Source: Bradyrhizobium semiaridum (lineage in GTDB: Bacteria > Pseudomonadota > Alphaproteobacteria > Rhizobiales > Xanthobacteraceae). Taken from it: 64,000 bases of DNA. The DNA lies in contig NZ_JAGKJJ010000027.1 in the NCBI RefSeq assembly GCF_020329505.1, positions 1 through 64,000 on the forward strand, read 5' to 3'. Below, piece by piece: positions 19,296 to 28,612 of this stretch (within the stretch, counting starts at the first letter, position 1; each line of letters starts with the position of its first letter). The translations under genes and the position numbers were made by a program. Below the pieces are notes generated by a model. That model saw nothing but the letters and a program-made list of their open reading frames with translations. It had not been told where the DNA came from and made no database searches.

Positions 19296-20417
19296 TTAGA
19301 TCTCTGCGGCTTGTCGGGTACGCGCGGCTGGCCGATCGACCTGTCTCGGCCGACGCTGCGCAATCGCCTCCTGGACATAGGATTCGAGCTGGCATGCCCG
19401 ATGCGTGGGCGTGTGCTCGGCCAGAATGCGCCGGCGCGCTCTTGCGCCGATCGATCGGCGACGGTCGTCCGGCATGTCGCGCAGGATCTCAATAACGTCG
19501 CGACTGTCGTCGACGAGCAATACTTCGGTCTGTGGCTCCAGGATCGTCTCGATCCCCGGCCAGCGGTCCGAGATGATCGGCGTTCCGCAAGCGGCCGCCT
19601 CGAACAGCCGTACGCTGGGCGAAAAGCCGAGCGCGCGCATATCCGCCCGCGTGACGTTTAGTGTGAAGCGTTGCTCGGAGTAGAAAGCCGGGTGCCGGGA
19701 GGGAGCCAGATGATCGATCCGTGTGACATTTTCCGGCCACGTCATCTCGGGATATTGCGAGCCGGCGACGACGAACTGCGACTTCGGCATGGTATGAGCA
19801 GGAGCGACCAAGAATCGCTCGACCGATGGCTGACGGTCATGGCTGTAAGTTCCGAGATAACCCATTTCCCATTTGGGTTCTCCTTGCTGGCCCTTGTAGA
19901 GGCCGATGTCGGCGCTGCAATGGAGCACACGTGCGAGAGGGCTGCCATATTCTGTCTCGACGACCTTTGGCACGGGTCCGCCCGCGAACGACAGATAAAG
20001 ATCAAATCGCGGAATGAGCGCCGCGGAAAGATATGGCAAGCCTCGATCGAGGCCTGCGAGTGTGACAGGCGTGTCAATATCGTAGAAGGCCGTTATGCCT
20101 CGTGCGTTGGTGGTCACCCAATCGGCGACTGCGACGCCATCTGGAACGTATGATCCGACGATCACGACGTCGGCGGCGCTGACGAGCTTGCCGAACCGGA
20201 GCGCGAGGTCCGGCAGTGATTGGTAGAGCTCCACCGACCAGATCGATGGCTTGGCGAGGTCGCGATTTTCGCGGTACCACGGCATGTCCCTTTCCAGGAA
20301 AGTCACGCGATGGTCGCGCTGCGCCAAGGCTTCGATCAGGGCGCGGTAGGTGGTCGCGTGACCGTTACCCCAGGAAGAGGTGACCGATAGTCCGATGACG
20401 ACAATGCTGAGAGTCAT
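19296..20417 (-). CDS. Glycosyltransferase, CgeB-like
   Basis: A 373-residue GT-B glycosyltransferase. The N-terminus IVVIGLSVTSSWGNGHATTY is shared with the protein at 31100-32203 (IVIFGLTISSSWGNGHATLW), so the two are paralogues. The C-terminal part has LFEAAACGTPIISDRWPG and a terminal arginine-rich helix, as in the CgeB/Glyco_trans_1_2 group. The donor sugar is unknown. ATG 20417 overlaps the upstream stop (ATGA). The frame is open upstream, but those residues are antisense-like. It probably adds one sugar to the product of this cluster. Confidence 0.82.
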   Translation of the reverse strand: MTLSIVVIGLSVTSSWGNGHATTYRALIEALAQRDHRVTFLERDMPWYRENRDLAKPSIWSVELYQSLPDLALRFGKLVSAADVVIVGSYVPDGVAVADWVTTNARGITAFYDIDTPVTLAGLDRGLPYLSAALIPRFDLYLSFAGGPVPKVVETEYGSPLARVLHCSADIGLYKGQQGEPKWEMGYLGTYSHDRQPSVERFLVAPAHTMPKSQFVVAGSQYPEMTWPENVTRIDHLAPSRHPAFYSEQRFTLNVTRADMRALGFSPSVRLFEAAACGTPIISDRWPGIETILEPQTEVLLVDDSRDVIEILRDMPDDRRRSIGARARRRILAEHTPTHRACQLESYVQEAIAQRRPRQVDRPAARTRQAAEI

Positions 20418-21502
20418 TCCGCTGCCTCGATTCTCGTCGCTCTTTCCGCGAACAGGGTGTTGAACTGCCGTGCACGTTGCCGATAGGTGTGATGCGCAAG
20501 GATCCTGGCTCTTGCGCGTGAGGCGATCGTGCGCGCCATTTCGTGTGTCAGCGCATCCAGATGCTCGGCCACCGCAGCGCCGCTCGATGCAACCAGCACC
20601 TCGCGGCCAGGCTCCAGGAAGGCGTCGATGCCCTCCCAGTCGTCGGTAATCAGGCATGCCCCGGCGCCTGCGGCTTCGAAAACGCGCGTCGGCGGCGAAA
20701 AGCCGTAGCGCGCCATGCTCTCGCGATTGACGTTCAGCGTTGCGAGGCCGGAGCCGAAGAATGCGTTGTGATCGCCCGTGCCGACGTGACCGACGCAGCG
20801 GACATTGGCGGGCGTGTCCTTGCTGTCCCAGCCCGATCCGCCGAGCACGAACTGCCGTGACGGCATGGTGCGCGCCACCTCGAGGAAGAAGCTGTCGATG
20901 CGCTGCTCACGGTCTGGCAAGCGGTTCGCCAGCAGGCCGAGATCGCAGGCAAACCTCGGAGACGCCGGCGCGGGGAAATGCGTCGATGTGTCCAGCGCGT
21001 TGTAGATCGGAACGCAATCGCGCGCACCCGCGGAGCGGTAGGCGGCCACAACGGGGTCACCGCCGCCATAGGTGAGAACAAGGTCGTAGCGTGAGATCAC
21101 CCTGCGCAGATGATGGCGCGGTTGCTGCGACATCGCATCGAGGGTCGCCGGTGCGTCGACATCCCAGTAGATGCGGAGGGCGCGCGACGGGATCTCGACG
21201 GCGGCATTCTCCAGTTCCTCATCGAAGAGGCCGACGCCGCTCGCCTTGACCAGGATGTCGGCGGATTGAGCGGCAGTCTCCAGCGAACGCTGCCATCCGT
21301 CGGACGTCGGCGGATAGACCACAACCTTGGCCCAGGGTGGATCGGCAATATCGCGATGCTGCTGACGCTGGAAAGCGTCGGGCTCGAAAAAAGCAATATC
21401 ATGGCCGAGAGCTGCGAGCTCCTTGAGCATGCCACGGTAGTAGGTGGCGGCGCCATTCCAATAGGAGGAGACCAGGCTGGAGCCGAAGAAGCAGATCTTC
21501 AT
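20414..21502 (-). CDS. Glycosyltransferase, CgeB-like
   Basis: A 362-residue GT-B enzyme starting MKICFFGSSLVSSYWNGAAT. The donor-site region reads PTRVFEAAGAGACLITDDW, close to its neighbours, followed by a helical tail (HHTYRQRARQFNTLF). The Trp-Asp-Val-Asp-Ala-Pro-Ala-Thr block (residues 145-155) also recurs in the other CgeB-like proteins of this operon. A long upstream extension of the frame lacks homology, so ATG 21502 (coupled to the stop of the next gene) is used. Specificity is unknown. Confidence 0.82.
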   Translation of the reverse strand: MKICFFGSSLVSSYWNGAATYYRGMLKELAALGHDIAFFEPDAFQRQQHRDIADPPWAKVVVYPPTSDGWQRSLETAAQSADILVKASGVGLFDEELENAAVEIPSRALRIYWDVDAPATLDAMSQQPRHHLRRVISRYDLVLTYGGGDPVVAAYRSAGARDCVPIYNALDTSTHFPAPASPRFACDLGLLANRLPDREQRIDSFFLEVARTMPSRQFVLGGSGWDSKDTPANVRCVGHVGTGDHNAFFGSGLATLNVNRESMARYGFSPPTRVFEAAGAGACLITDDWEGIDAFLEPGREVLVASSGAAVAEHLDALTHEMARTIASRARARILAHHTYRQRARQFNTLFAERATRIEAAE

Positions 21503-22629
21503 GCGAGCGCTCCTTCCTGCCGCGGTCGCGCCGTTTGCCGCCGAGACCCGCGGACATGATCGACAATGTCGAGCAGCTGAAGGACGCGATGGCGACACGT
21601 ATGCCGTTCGGCAATCGCATCAAGGCCGGCCTTCGCCGTTGCGCTTGCAAGCTCCGGATCGCGCCGAAGCCGATTGAGGGCCGTCTGCATCTGATCGCCG
21701 TCGGCCGCTCTCAGGTAAGTGCCTTCCGGAAACAGGTTCTCGACGTCGCTCCACGGCGCCGACACAATTGGAATGCCGCAGGCCAGTGCCTCGAACATTC
21801 GGATGGTCGGTATCCCCGGGAGCGCCTGCACGTAGGGACCGCGTGGTACATGGACCGTTGCGCGTGCGGCGGCGAACGCCGCGGGTGCCCGATGGGCCGG
21901 CAACCAGCCACAATAGTCGATCCCGGCGGCCTCGATCACGCGCAATGCTGCGCTCGAATAGCGCACGCCGTGAATTTCACCGTGCAATCCGAGTTGTGAC
22001 ACCGGAGCAATCAGGAATTCGATGAGCTCGGCTGCCCGCTCGCCATCGCCCCAGTTTCCGATCCAGACCACGTCGTTCCGTCGCCAGATGTGCGGCATCG
22101 GTCGATAAAGGCTGGTGTCCGCGGCCTCGTGCCAGGTGAAAGCGCGATTCGCCCAGCCGAGTTTGAGGTATATCTCCCGCAGCACCTCGCCGAAGGCGAG
22201 CACGCCATCGAAGCCGGAGAGGTCGAAGCGGGCGAGTTCCTGGGGGGCAGTGATCGCGCGGTGATGGGTATCGTGAAACAGCAGCGTGTATTCGCCTGAT
22301 AGGACGCGATGTCGACCGATCGCCTTGACGAGCTCAGGGGGATTCCACTCGTGGACGATGACCAAGCCGGCGTCGTCAAGCGCGGCTTCGAAATCGAAGC
22401 CGGGTTGGTATTGCCTGATATCGATTCCGGGCAGCAGGGCGGTGACTTCCTGAAACGCCTGTTCGCCTCCATCGCGGAGCGCGTTGAGCCGGCTCCAGCC
22501 ATCGGCCGGTTCGTAGACGACGACGTCATGCCCGAGGGCATCGAGCTCGCGCGCGATGCCCCGGAGAAAATGGGCATTGCCATTGTTCCAGCACGAGGTG
22601 AACGCATGATAGAACAAGACGCATTTCAT
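21499..22629 (-). CDS. Glycosyltransferase, CgeB-like
   Basis: A 376-residue GT-B enzyme beginning MKCVLFYHAFTSCWNNGNAH, the same opening layout (Trp-x-Asn-Gly) as its neighbours. The C-terminal nucleotide-sugar region is IRMFEALACGIPIVSAPW, and a Glu-Gly-Thr-Tyr-Leu motif follows. It overlaps both flanking genes by 4 bases. Three adjacent related transferases suggest stepwise assembly of a short oligosaccharide. Confidence 0.82.
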   Translation of the reverse strand: MKCVLFYHAFTSCWNNGNAHFLRGIARELDALGHDVVVYEPADGWSRLNALRDGGEQAFQEVTALLPGIDIRQYQPGFDFEAALDDAGLVIVHEWNPPELVKAIGRHRVLSGEYTLLFHDTHHRAITAPQELARFDLSGFDGVLAFGEVLREIYLKLGWANRAFTWHEAADTSLYRPMPHIWRRNDVVWIGNWGDGERAAELIEFLIAPVSQLGLHGEIHGVRYSSAALRVIEAAGIDYCGWLPAHRAPAAFAAARATVHVPRGPYVQALPGIPTIRMFEALACGIPIVSAPWSDVENLFPEGTYLRAADGDQMQTALNRLRRDPELASATAKAGLDAIAERHTCRHRVLQLLDIVDHVRGSRRQTARPRQEGALA

Positions 22630-23738
22630 GCCGTCATCTCCAGAGCAGGCGCGGGCAGTTGGGGAGTGCGAGCCGTCGGCAGGGTGGCGTAGAGATCGTG
22701 ATAGGCACTGGCCATTTGCGTCAACGAGTAGCGCCGCGACCGCTCCTGTGCGGCGTGCTGAAGCTGTACGCGCCGATCATAGTCGGCGCAGAGCCCGCGA
22801 ATCGTGCGATTGAGCTCACGCTTGTCCGCTGGATCGACGAACAGGGCAGCGTCGTCCCACAGTTCGCGAAATGTCGGAATGTCCGATAGAACCAGCGCGC
22901 AACCGGCAGACGCCGCTTCGAGCACTGCAAGGCCAAACGGCTCATAGAGCGCCATGCTGACGAAGATTGCGGCTTGCCTCATGCGGACCTGCAGCGCGTC
23001 ATGATCGAGTGACCCGAGCCAGACCGGGCCGGGCGGGACGTGCTCTGAGGTTGGGCCGGCCATCAGTACAGGCCATTCCAACCCACGCGCGAGCTCGGCA
23101 ATGGCGGAGAGGTTCTTGGCACGGTCCCACAGCCGGCCTGCAGCCAGCAGAAAGGCACGTTTCGACGTGGGCAGCGAAACAGGCAATGTACCGTTCCAGA
23201 TCACGACGCCCGGCGCGCTCGGGTGGTGGAGATCGTGGATGGCATGCTGAAATTCTCGGCTGGGGCTTACCCAGTTGTTTGCCGCATTGAGGCCTTCCCG
23301 GGTTGCCCTGGTGTAGTGTTGCCACGCCGGATCGTTGAGCCAAGCCGTGTCGTTACATGCGCGCGCCCACGAATTCACGCAGGAATGCGCGACCACGATC
23401 ACTGGCGCCATCCAACCGAACGACGCTTCGCGGAAGCTGTTGAGATGAATGACGTCGGGACGGATCCGCGATTCGAGGCCGGCAAGAACCCGTCTGGCAT
23501 TTGGCACGTCGGTTCCGCCCGGGTCTTGCCACTCCAGGGCGAGATCGGTCTCGATCAGCTGGATACGAAAATCGCGCAACATGCCGCGCTGCTCGGCGCT
23601 CGGAGGCGGTCCCATCGTGACGAGATGGACATCCGCGCCCATGCTGACCAATGCCGTGGCAAGCGTGCACGAAAAGCTCCAGACACCCCCGACGGCGTCG
23701 GTTGTCATCATGACCGTGAGGCGCGAAGTCCGGGTCAT
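22626..23738 (-). CDS. Family GT4 glycosyltransferase
   Basis: A 370-residue retaining glycosyltransferase. The N-terminal acceptor domain has TTDAVGGVWSFSCTLATALV. The C-terminal domain has the EPFGLAVLEAASAGCALVLS block, with the E-x7-E catalytic pair of GT4. LLAAGRLWDRAKNLSAIAEL is the usual domain-linking strand. It differs from the three CgeB-like enzymes beside it, so it probably uses another donor. Stop and start codons overlap on both sides (ATGA). Confidence 0.88.
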   Translation of the reverse strand: MTRTSRLTVMMTTDAVGGVWSFSCTLATALVSMGADVHLVTMGPPPSAEQRGMLRDFRIQLIETDLALEWQDPGGTDVPNARRVLAGLESRIRPDVIHLNSFREASFGWMAPVIVVAHSCVNSWARACNDTAWLNDPAWQHYTRATREGLNAANNWVSPSREFQHAIHDLHHPSAPGVVIWNGTLPVSLPTSKRAFLLAAGRLWDRAKNLSAIAELARGLEWPVLMAGPTSEHVPPGPVWLGSLDHDALQVRMRQAAIFVSMALYEPFGLAVLEAASAGCALVLSDIPTFRELWDDAALFVDPADKRELNRTIRGLCADYDRRVQLQHAAQERSRRYSLTQMASAYHDLYATLPTARTPQLPAPALEMTA

Positions 23739-25021
23739 GGCGCAACCTGCAGCTCAAGTGCGGCGAGCGGGATTGGACGCTCGTCCTGGACGTCGCTGAA
23801 CTGATCGAACATCGCGAGATAATGCTGGTGCGCCCGCTCCCAGGCGAAGTCGTCCGGCTCGCCCCAAAGCTTCCGGTAGTCCGGCGAGCCCGGATAAGGA
23901 TAGATCGGGACGGGATCGTTGGCCCAGACGCCGGCATCCTGCATCTGGCACCGCCAGCGCTGCACGACCGGATCATCGTCTTCAGGCATCTCGATCAGAT
24001 TGGCCTGAACGAACGGAACGTGCCTGCGCGCCTCGACCAGCCGGGCCGCCAGCTCGTCCGTCGTCATCTTGCAGTTCTTGGCCAGCGCCTCGCGGCCTTC
24101 CGGTGTCAGGCTCTCCACGCCAGCTTCGATCGATACGCAACCGGCGCGGCCGAGCAGCGCCAGCATGTCGGGCTTCCAGAGGTCGATTCGGGTCTGGATG
24201 CCGAATTTGATGCGGCGGGCGCTCAGCCCATGGAGGAGTTCGGCGTTCGGCAGGAAAATCTCGTCGATGAAGTAGAGATACTCGACGTTGTGCCTCCGCA
24301 GACCGTCGATCTCCTCGAGAATTGCCGCTGCTGGACGCCGGCGATAGGCGTTGCGGAAATTCTCCTTGGCGCAGAACGTGCAGTTGTAGGGGCAACCTCG
24401 CGAGGCTTCGACTTCGGCACCGGGTCCGGTCGGCTCCGCCTCGAAGCGGTGATGATGGTGGTGGTGGCGCCGGACCGTCTCGGCCGGCCATCGCAGCGCG
24501 GGTTGGTCCTTGAAGGGCACGGCCTGCGGTCCACCGTTGACCCGAACCGTCCTGCCATCGCGGAAGCAGAGCCCGGCAAAATCGCGCTCGCCATTGGCCA
24601 GGCGCAACAAGGCCAGCTCGCATTCGCCCATCACCACGAAATCGACGCCGAGCTTGCGCAGCGCCGTGCTCGGTGTCGTCGATCCGTGCGGACCAACAGC
24701 GACCAGCGTTGGCGCCAGACCGAACAGTGAGAGCAGGAGCTCCTGCGGGATGCGCAACTCAGGTGGCGCACAGCGCCAGAACAGATACGTCGGCGCGGTG
24801 GTGACCGCGATCAGATCAGGCTTGAAACCGCGGAGCTCGGCCTCGATGTCGTCGTGAGAAAGGTCGAACATGTGCGCGTCGAGCAGCAGCGTCGGATGTC
24901 CGGCTTCGCGCAGATAGTGTGCCGAGACGCCGAACTCGATCGGCAAGTGAGGCTGGCGGCACCCGAAATAAATGCTGCCGTCGAAGTTCCAGTTCGGATT
25001 GATCAGAGCGACACGGGTCAT
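23735..25021 (-). CDS. B12-binding radical SAM enzyme (Rta_06880/TIGR04295-like)
   Basis: A 428-residue radical SAM protein. Residues 1-150 form a cobalamin-binding-like Rossmann domain with LLLDAHMFDLS, a partial D-x-H motif. The iron-sulfur motif C-x3-C-x2-C is C210, C214, C217 (RGCPYNCTFC), followed by a radical SAM barrel with YLYFIDEIFLPN and SIEAGVESLTPEGR. Such enzymes often methylate or rearrange unactivated carbons in glycans and natural products. An unusual run of six histidines lies at residues 186-191, in the linker between domains. I recall this family co-occurring with the methyltransferase at 29547 in one conserved cluster, but I could not check that. Confidence 0.85.
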   Translation of the reverse strand: MTRVALINPNWNFDGSIYFGCRQPHLPIEFGVSAHYLREAGHPTLLLDAHMFDLSHDDIEAELRGFKPDLIAVTTAPTYLFWRCAPPELRIPQELLLSLFGLAPTLVAVGPHGSTTPSTALRKLGVDFVVMGECELALLRLANGERDFAGLCFRDGRTVRVNGGPQAVPFKDQPALRWPAETVRRHHHHHHRFEAEPTGPGAEVEASRGCPYNCTFCAKENFRNAYRRRPAAAILEEIDGLRRHNVEYLYFIDEIFLPNAELLHGLSARRIKFGIQTRIDLWKPDMLALLGRAGCVSIEAGVESLTPEGREALAKNCKMTTDELAARLVEARRHVPFVQANLIEMPEDDDPVVQRWRCQMQDAGVWANDPVPIYPYPGSPDYRKLWGEPDDFAWERAHQHYLAMFDQFSDVQDERPIPLAALELQVAP

Positions 25022-26085
25022 GCCGAGGCTCCCTTGTGTACGACAGATGGCCCGAACCGGCCGTCGAGCCAGGCATGCAGCGACTGCAGGCCCTCGCGCA
25101 GCGGGACTTTTGGCGTCCAGTCCAACAACCCGGCGAGCGCGCTGGTATCTGTGACGTACCAGGGCTGGTCGCCGGGCCGCCAGTCGGCAAGCCCGTATCG
25201 CACCTCACGGCCGGTTAGGCGCGTGATCTCATCGATCAGCTCGAGCAGGCTCACCGCATTCGAGGAGCCGCCACCGAGGTTGAACACACGGCCACGGGTG
25301 AGCGCGATCCGGTCGAGCGCCGACAGCCAGGCCTCGGCAGCATCGTTGACATGCAGGGCGTCGCGCACCTGATATCCGTCGCCGTAGATTGTCAGGGCTC
25401 GGTTCTCGATCGCGCTCCTGAGGAAATGTGCGATCCAGCCCTGATCTTCGGTGCCGAACTGCCGAGGCCCGTAAATGCAGCTCATTCGCATCACGACAGT
25501 CTGCAACCCGAACACCCGGGCATAGTCATGGACATACTGATCGGCCGTGCCCTTGGAGCAGCCATACGGACTATAAAAGTCGAGCGGCATGTCCTCAGAG
25601 ATGCCTCGAGCAAGGCCGTCGGCGATCGGCACGTAGCGCCTGTCCGCGCGGGTAACGCCGGTCTCTTCGCCCAACCGGCCGTAGACCTTGTTCGTCGAGG
25701 CGAACAGGACGGGCGCCGCCGGATTGTGCAGGCGGACGGCCTCGAGCACGTTGAGGGTCCCGCGCGCGTTGGTCTCGAAATCGGCTGCAGGATCGGACAG
25801 GCTGTCGGTAACGGCTACCTGCGCCGCCAGATGTAGCACGGCGCTCGCATCCCGAACGGCATCGATGACGGGAATGGGATCGCGAATATCGGCGACGACG
25901 ATCTCGACCCGTCCACCATGTCTCGACTTGAGCCAATGCGCGTTTTCGCGAACGCCCGTGCGGGCGAGACTATCGAAGACGGTGACGGAGTCGCCGCGCG
26001 CCGCAAGGCGGTCGGCAAGGTTGCAGCCGATAAAGCCGCAGCCGCCGGTCACCAACACGGGTCTGTTCTGTCCTGCGTCCATCAT
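25018..26085 (-). CDS. NAD-dependent sugar epimerase (CDP-paratose 2-epimerase-like)
   Basis: A 355-residue extended short-chain dehydrogenase. The cofactor loop GGCGFIG is at residues 14-20, FASTNKVYG at 128-136 is the variant seen in CDP-paratose/tyvelose 2-epimerases, and the catalytic YGCSK is at 174-178. DGYQVRDALHVNDAAEAW matches the substrate loop of that branch. The true substrate is unknown; a 2- or 4-epimerase or dehydratase on a nucleotide sugar is likely. Overlaps of 4 bases join it to the radical SAM gene and to the second epimerase. Confidence 0.82.
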   Translation of the reverse strand: MMDAGQNRPVLVTGGCGFIGCNLADRLAARGDSVTVFDSLARTGVRENAHWLKSRHGGRVEIVVADIRDPIPVIDAVRDASAVLHLAAQVAVTDSLSDPAADFETNARGTLNVLEAVRLHNPAAPVLFASTNKVYGRLGEETGVTRADRRYVPIADGLARGISEDMPLDFYSPYGCSKGTADQYVHDYARVFGLQTVVMRMSCIYGPRQFGTEDQGWIAHFLRSAIENRALTIYGDGYQVRDALHVNDAAEAWLSALDRIALTRGRVFNLGGGSSNAVSLLELIDEITRLTGREVRYGLADWRPGDQPWYVTDTSALAGLLDWTPKVPLREGLQSLHAWLDGRFGPSVVHKGASA

Positions 26086-27194
26086 GCCACCAGACCTCGG
26101 CGTGACAGTTCCTCGGCAGCCCGCTCGGCGTGGTCGTCGGCGATCTGGTCGGCAAGGTAGCCGGCGAGTTCGTCAAGGCCGTCCTCGAACGCGACATTCG
26201 GTGCGAAACGCAGCCCGGCAGCGGCCTTGCCGATATCGGCGAAGCAATGACGGATATCGCCGACGCGATACTTTCCGGTAATCTCGGGCGCGATGTCAGT
26301 TCGCCCCATGACCTCGGCGAGGCTCTGTGCCACGGACAGGATAGTTCGGCTCTGACCTGAGCCGACGTTGAAGACCTCGGATGCGTGGCTCGATTCCAGC
26401 GCAAGATGGCAGGCTCGTGCCACGTCGCTGACGTGGACGAAGTCGCGGCGTTGCAGGCCGTCCTCGAACACCAACGGCGGCCTGTTGTTCAGCAGTCTCG
26501 CGGCGAAGATTGCTAGAACCCCCGTATAGGGATTGGACAGAGCCTGGCGCGGGCCAAACACGTTGAAGAAGCGGAGCGCGACGGTCGGAATGCCGTAAGC
26601 CTTTCCGGTGATCAGGCACATCCGTTCCTGAGCATATTTGTTCAGCGCATAGATCGAGCTGAGGCACGGTGGCTTGGATTCGGGAGTTGGCACCGGATCC
26701 AAGATCCGGCCCGAGCCGTCTCGCAGCTCCCAGTCGCCGTCGCGGAGCTGATCGATTGAACGGTCGCCGGCGCCATCTGCGCCATGATCGAGGCCTCGAT
26801 ATAATCCTTCGCCGTATACGCTCATTGAGGAGGCGACGACCAGGCGCTCCACGCGGTGGCGCGACAGGGCCTGAAGCAATTGCGCCGTACCGAGCTCGTT
26901 GGTTCTGACATAGGAAGCGATGTCGTACATGCTCTGACCGACTCCCACCGACGAGGCCAGATGCAGCACCTTGTCCACGCCGCGCAGCGCGCGCTCAATG
27001 GCCAGCTCATCCGTGATGTCGCCGACCATGAGGTCCGCGTCCTTGTTCAGGTAGGATGGGCGTTCGCCGTCCGGTCCATGGACTTGCGGCGATAGATTGT
27101 CTAGCAACCGCACCTCGTAGCCCGCGGCAAGGAGCGCGTCGGCAGCATGCGAACCGATAAACCCTGCACCGCCGGTAATCAAAACACGAGTCAT
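26082..27194 (-). CDS. NAD-dependent sugar epimerase/dehydratase
   Basis: A 370-residue extended SDR. GGAGFIG is at residues 8-14, VVASSMSVYGEG at 119-130 and the catalytic YALNK at 182-186. It resembles UDP-glucose 4-epimerase-type proteins but has a long insertion (residues 130-178) between the serine and tyrosine. First gene of the left-hand glycan operon; an EcfG-like promoter ends 114 bases upstream of the ATG. It presumably makes the nucleotide sugar used by the downstream transferases. Confidence 0.85.
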   Translation of the reverse strand: MTRVLITGGAGFIGSHAADALLAAGYEVRLLDNLSPQVHGPDGERPSYLNKDADLMVGDITDELAIERALRGVDKVLHLASSVGVGQSMYDIASYVRTNELGTAQLLQALSRHRVERLVVASSMSVYGEGLYRGLDHGADGAGDRSIDQLRDGDWELRDGSGRILDPVPTPESKPPCLSSIYALNKYAQERMCLITGKAYGIPTVALRFFNVFGPRQALSNPYTGVLAIFAARLLNNRPPLVFEDGLQRRDFVHVSDVARACHLALESSHASEVFNVGSGQSRTILSVAQSLAEVMGRTDIAPEITGKYRVGDIRHCFADIGKAAAGLRFAPNVAFEDGLDELAGYLADQIADDHAERAAEELSRRGLVA

Positions 27195-27307
27195 GCGCCG
27201 CTCCTCTCCGTGCGAGATACGGCCAGACCGGTGCCTGGCCGAGATGAGAGTGGAAGCGCGCTACGAAGATGGTCGATCGACCGCGCGCCAATCACATTTG
27301 GAAGAAA

Positions 27308-27333
27308 GACGCCGGCGGAGGAATGTTCGTTCC
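27308..27333 (-). promoter_or_regulatory. EcfG-type promoter candidate for left glycan operon
   Basis: Minus-strand GGAAC (27333-27329), 17 bases, CGTC (27311-27308), one mismatch to CGTT. The box and following bases (GGAACGAACAT) are the same as in the promoter candidate of the right-hand operon at 33966. Confidence 0.6.
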
Positions 27334-27403
27334 TGCGAAATGTACAAACGATAATTCGTCTAACCTGGATCAATAACCTGGGTGAAGTGCAGTGGCGCGC
27401 GGA

Positions 27404-28612
27404 CTAGAACGGCGTGCCTTGCGTCCCAACGGGCAGGACGAGATGGCGTGCAACGGTCGCCGCGATGTCCGAGAAGCCGTTTCGCTTGCCGATGGCTCCG
27501 GCTCGGTCCCTCACGCGTACGAGGATTGGCACCTGTTCGCGCGTATGGTCTGTTCCGCTCCAGGTGGGATCACAGCCGTGATCGGCAGTTATAATCAGCA
27601 GGTCGTCCGCCTGCAGGCGCGATAGCAATTCGGGGACGCGACGGTCGAACTGCTCGAGCGCGGCCGCATATCCGGCGATATCACGCCGATGGCCGTAGAG
27701 AGTGTCGAAATCGATGAAATTTGCGAACAGCAGCCCGCCGTCTGCGAGCTCGTCGATCGCATCCAGGGTGCAGTCGAACAGTGCATCGTTGCCGTCGCCG
27801 CGCCTGTTGCGGCCGGTGCCGCGATGCGAAAAAATGTCGTCGATCTTGCCGATCGAAACGATATCGCGGCCGTCATCGGCGGCATAGTCGAGGATCGTCT
27901 GCCCGGGAGGCGGGACGGAGAAATCGCGACGGTGTCCGGTTCGCCTGAAGTTCGTAGCTGCCGAACCGATGAAGGGGCGGGCGATGACGCGGCCGATATT
28001 GAGCGGGTCGACCAGGCGGCGGGCAACTGCGCACACGGAGTAGAGCCGTTCCAGCCCAAATGTTCGTTCATGGGCGGCAATTTGGAATACGCTGTCGGCA
28101 GAAGTGTAGCAGATCGGCTCCCCGCTCCGCATGTGGCGTTCACCAAGCTCGCTGATGATCGCCGTGCCGGAGGCGTGACAGTTCCCGATGATGCCGTGAA
28201 TTCCGGTTTCGCCGCAGAGCCGCTCGACGAGGTCATTCGGGAAGCATGGTGTAGTTTTCGGGAAGTAGCCCCACTCGAATGGGACCGGCACACCGGCGAT
28301 CTCCCAGTGCCCTGAGGGGGTGTCCTTGCCTTTCGAAAGCTCGCTGGCGCAACCGAACACGGCTTGCGAGTGGACCGGGCCGCCGAGGGCCGGCGGAACA
28401 CGGCCCGTGGCAAGGCGGCAGGCCTCACCAAGCCCCAAGGCGACGAGGTGCGGGATTGCGAGCGGACCTTTGCGGCGCCCGTTATCGGCCGCACCACGGG
28501 CGCACGCTTCTGCGATGTGGCCGACCGTATCGGCTCCGCGATCACCATAGAGCTCCGCGTCGGGGCCGCCGCCGATGCCGACCGAATCCATCACTAGGAT
28601 CAAAGCGCGCAT
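27404..28612 (-). CDS. deoB: Phosphopentomutase
   Basis: A 402-residue member of the alkaline-phosphatase-like metalloenzyme superfamily that interconverts ribose 1-phosphate and ribose 5-phosphate. Diagnostic blocks: MRALILVMDSVGIGG at the N-terminus (metal-binding Asp), SKGKDTPSGHWEIAG (phospho-acceptor Thr), and TADHGCDPTWSGTDHTRE (metal ligands). Length fits DeoB (about 400). It is the last gene of the right-hand operon and starts inside the end of the glycoside-hydrolase-like gene (13-base overlap). Being next to glycan genes rather than nucleoside-catabolism genes is unusual; it may supply or recycle pentose phosphates. Confidence 0.93.
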   Translation of the reverse strand: MRALILVMDSVGIGGGPDAELYGDRGADTVGHIAEACARGAADNGRRKGPLAIPHLVALGLGEACRLATGRVPPALGGPVHSQAVFGCASELSKGKDTPSGHWEIAGVPVPFEWGYFPKTTPCFPNDLVERLCGETGIHGIIGNCHASGTAIISELGERHMRSGEPICYTSADSVFQIAAHERTFGLERLYSVCAVARRLVDPLNIGRVIARPFIGSAATNFRRTGHRRDFSVPPPGQTILDYAADDGRDIVSIGKIDDIFSHRGTGRNRRGDGNDALFDCTLDAIDELADGGLLFANFIDFDTLYGHRRDIAGYAAALEQFDRRVPELLSRLQADDLLIITADHGCDPTWSGTDHTREQVPILVRVRDRAGAIGKRNGFSDIAATVARHLVLPVGTQGTPF

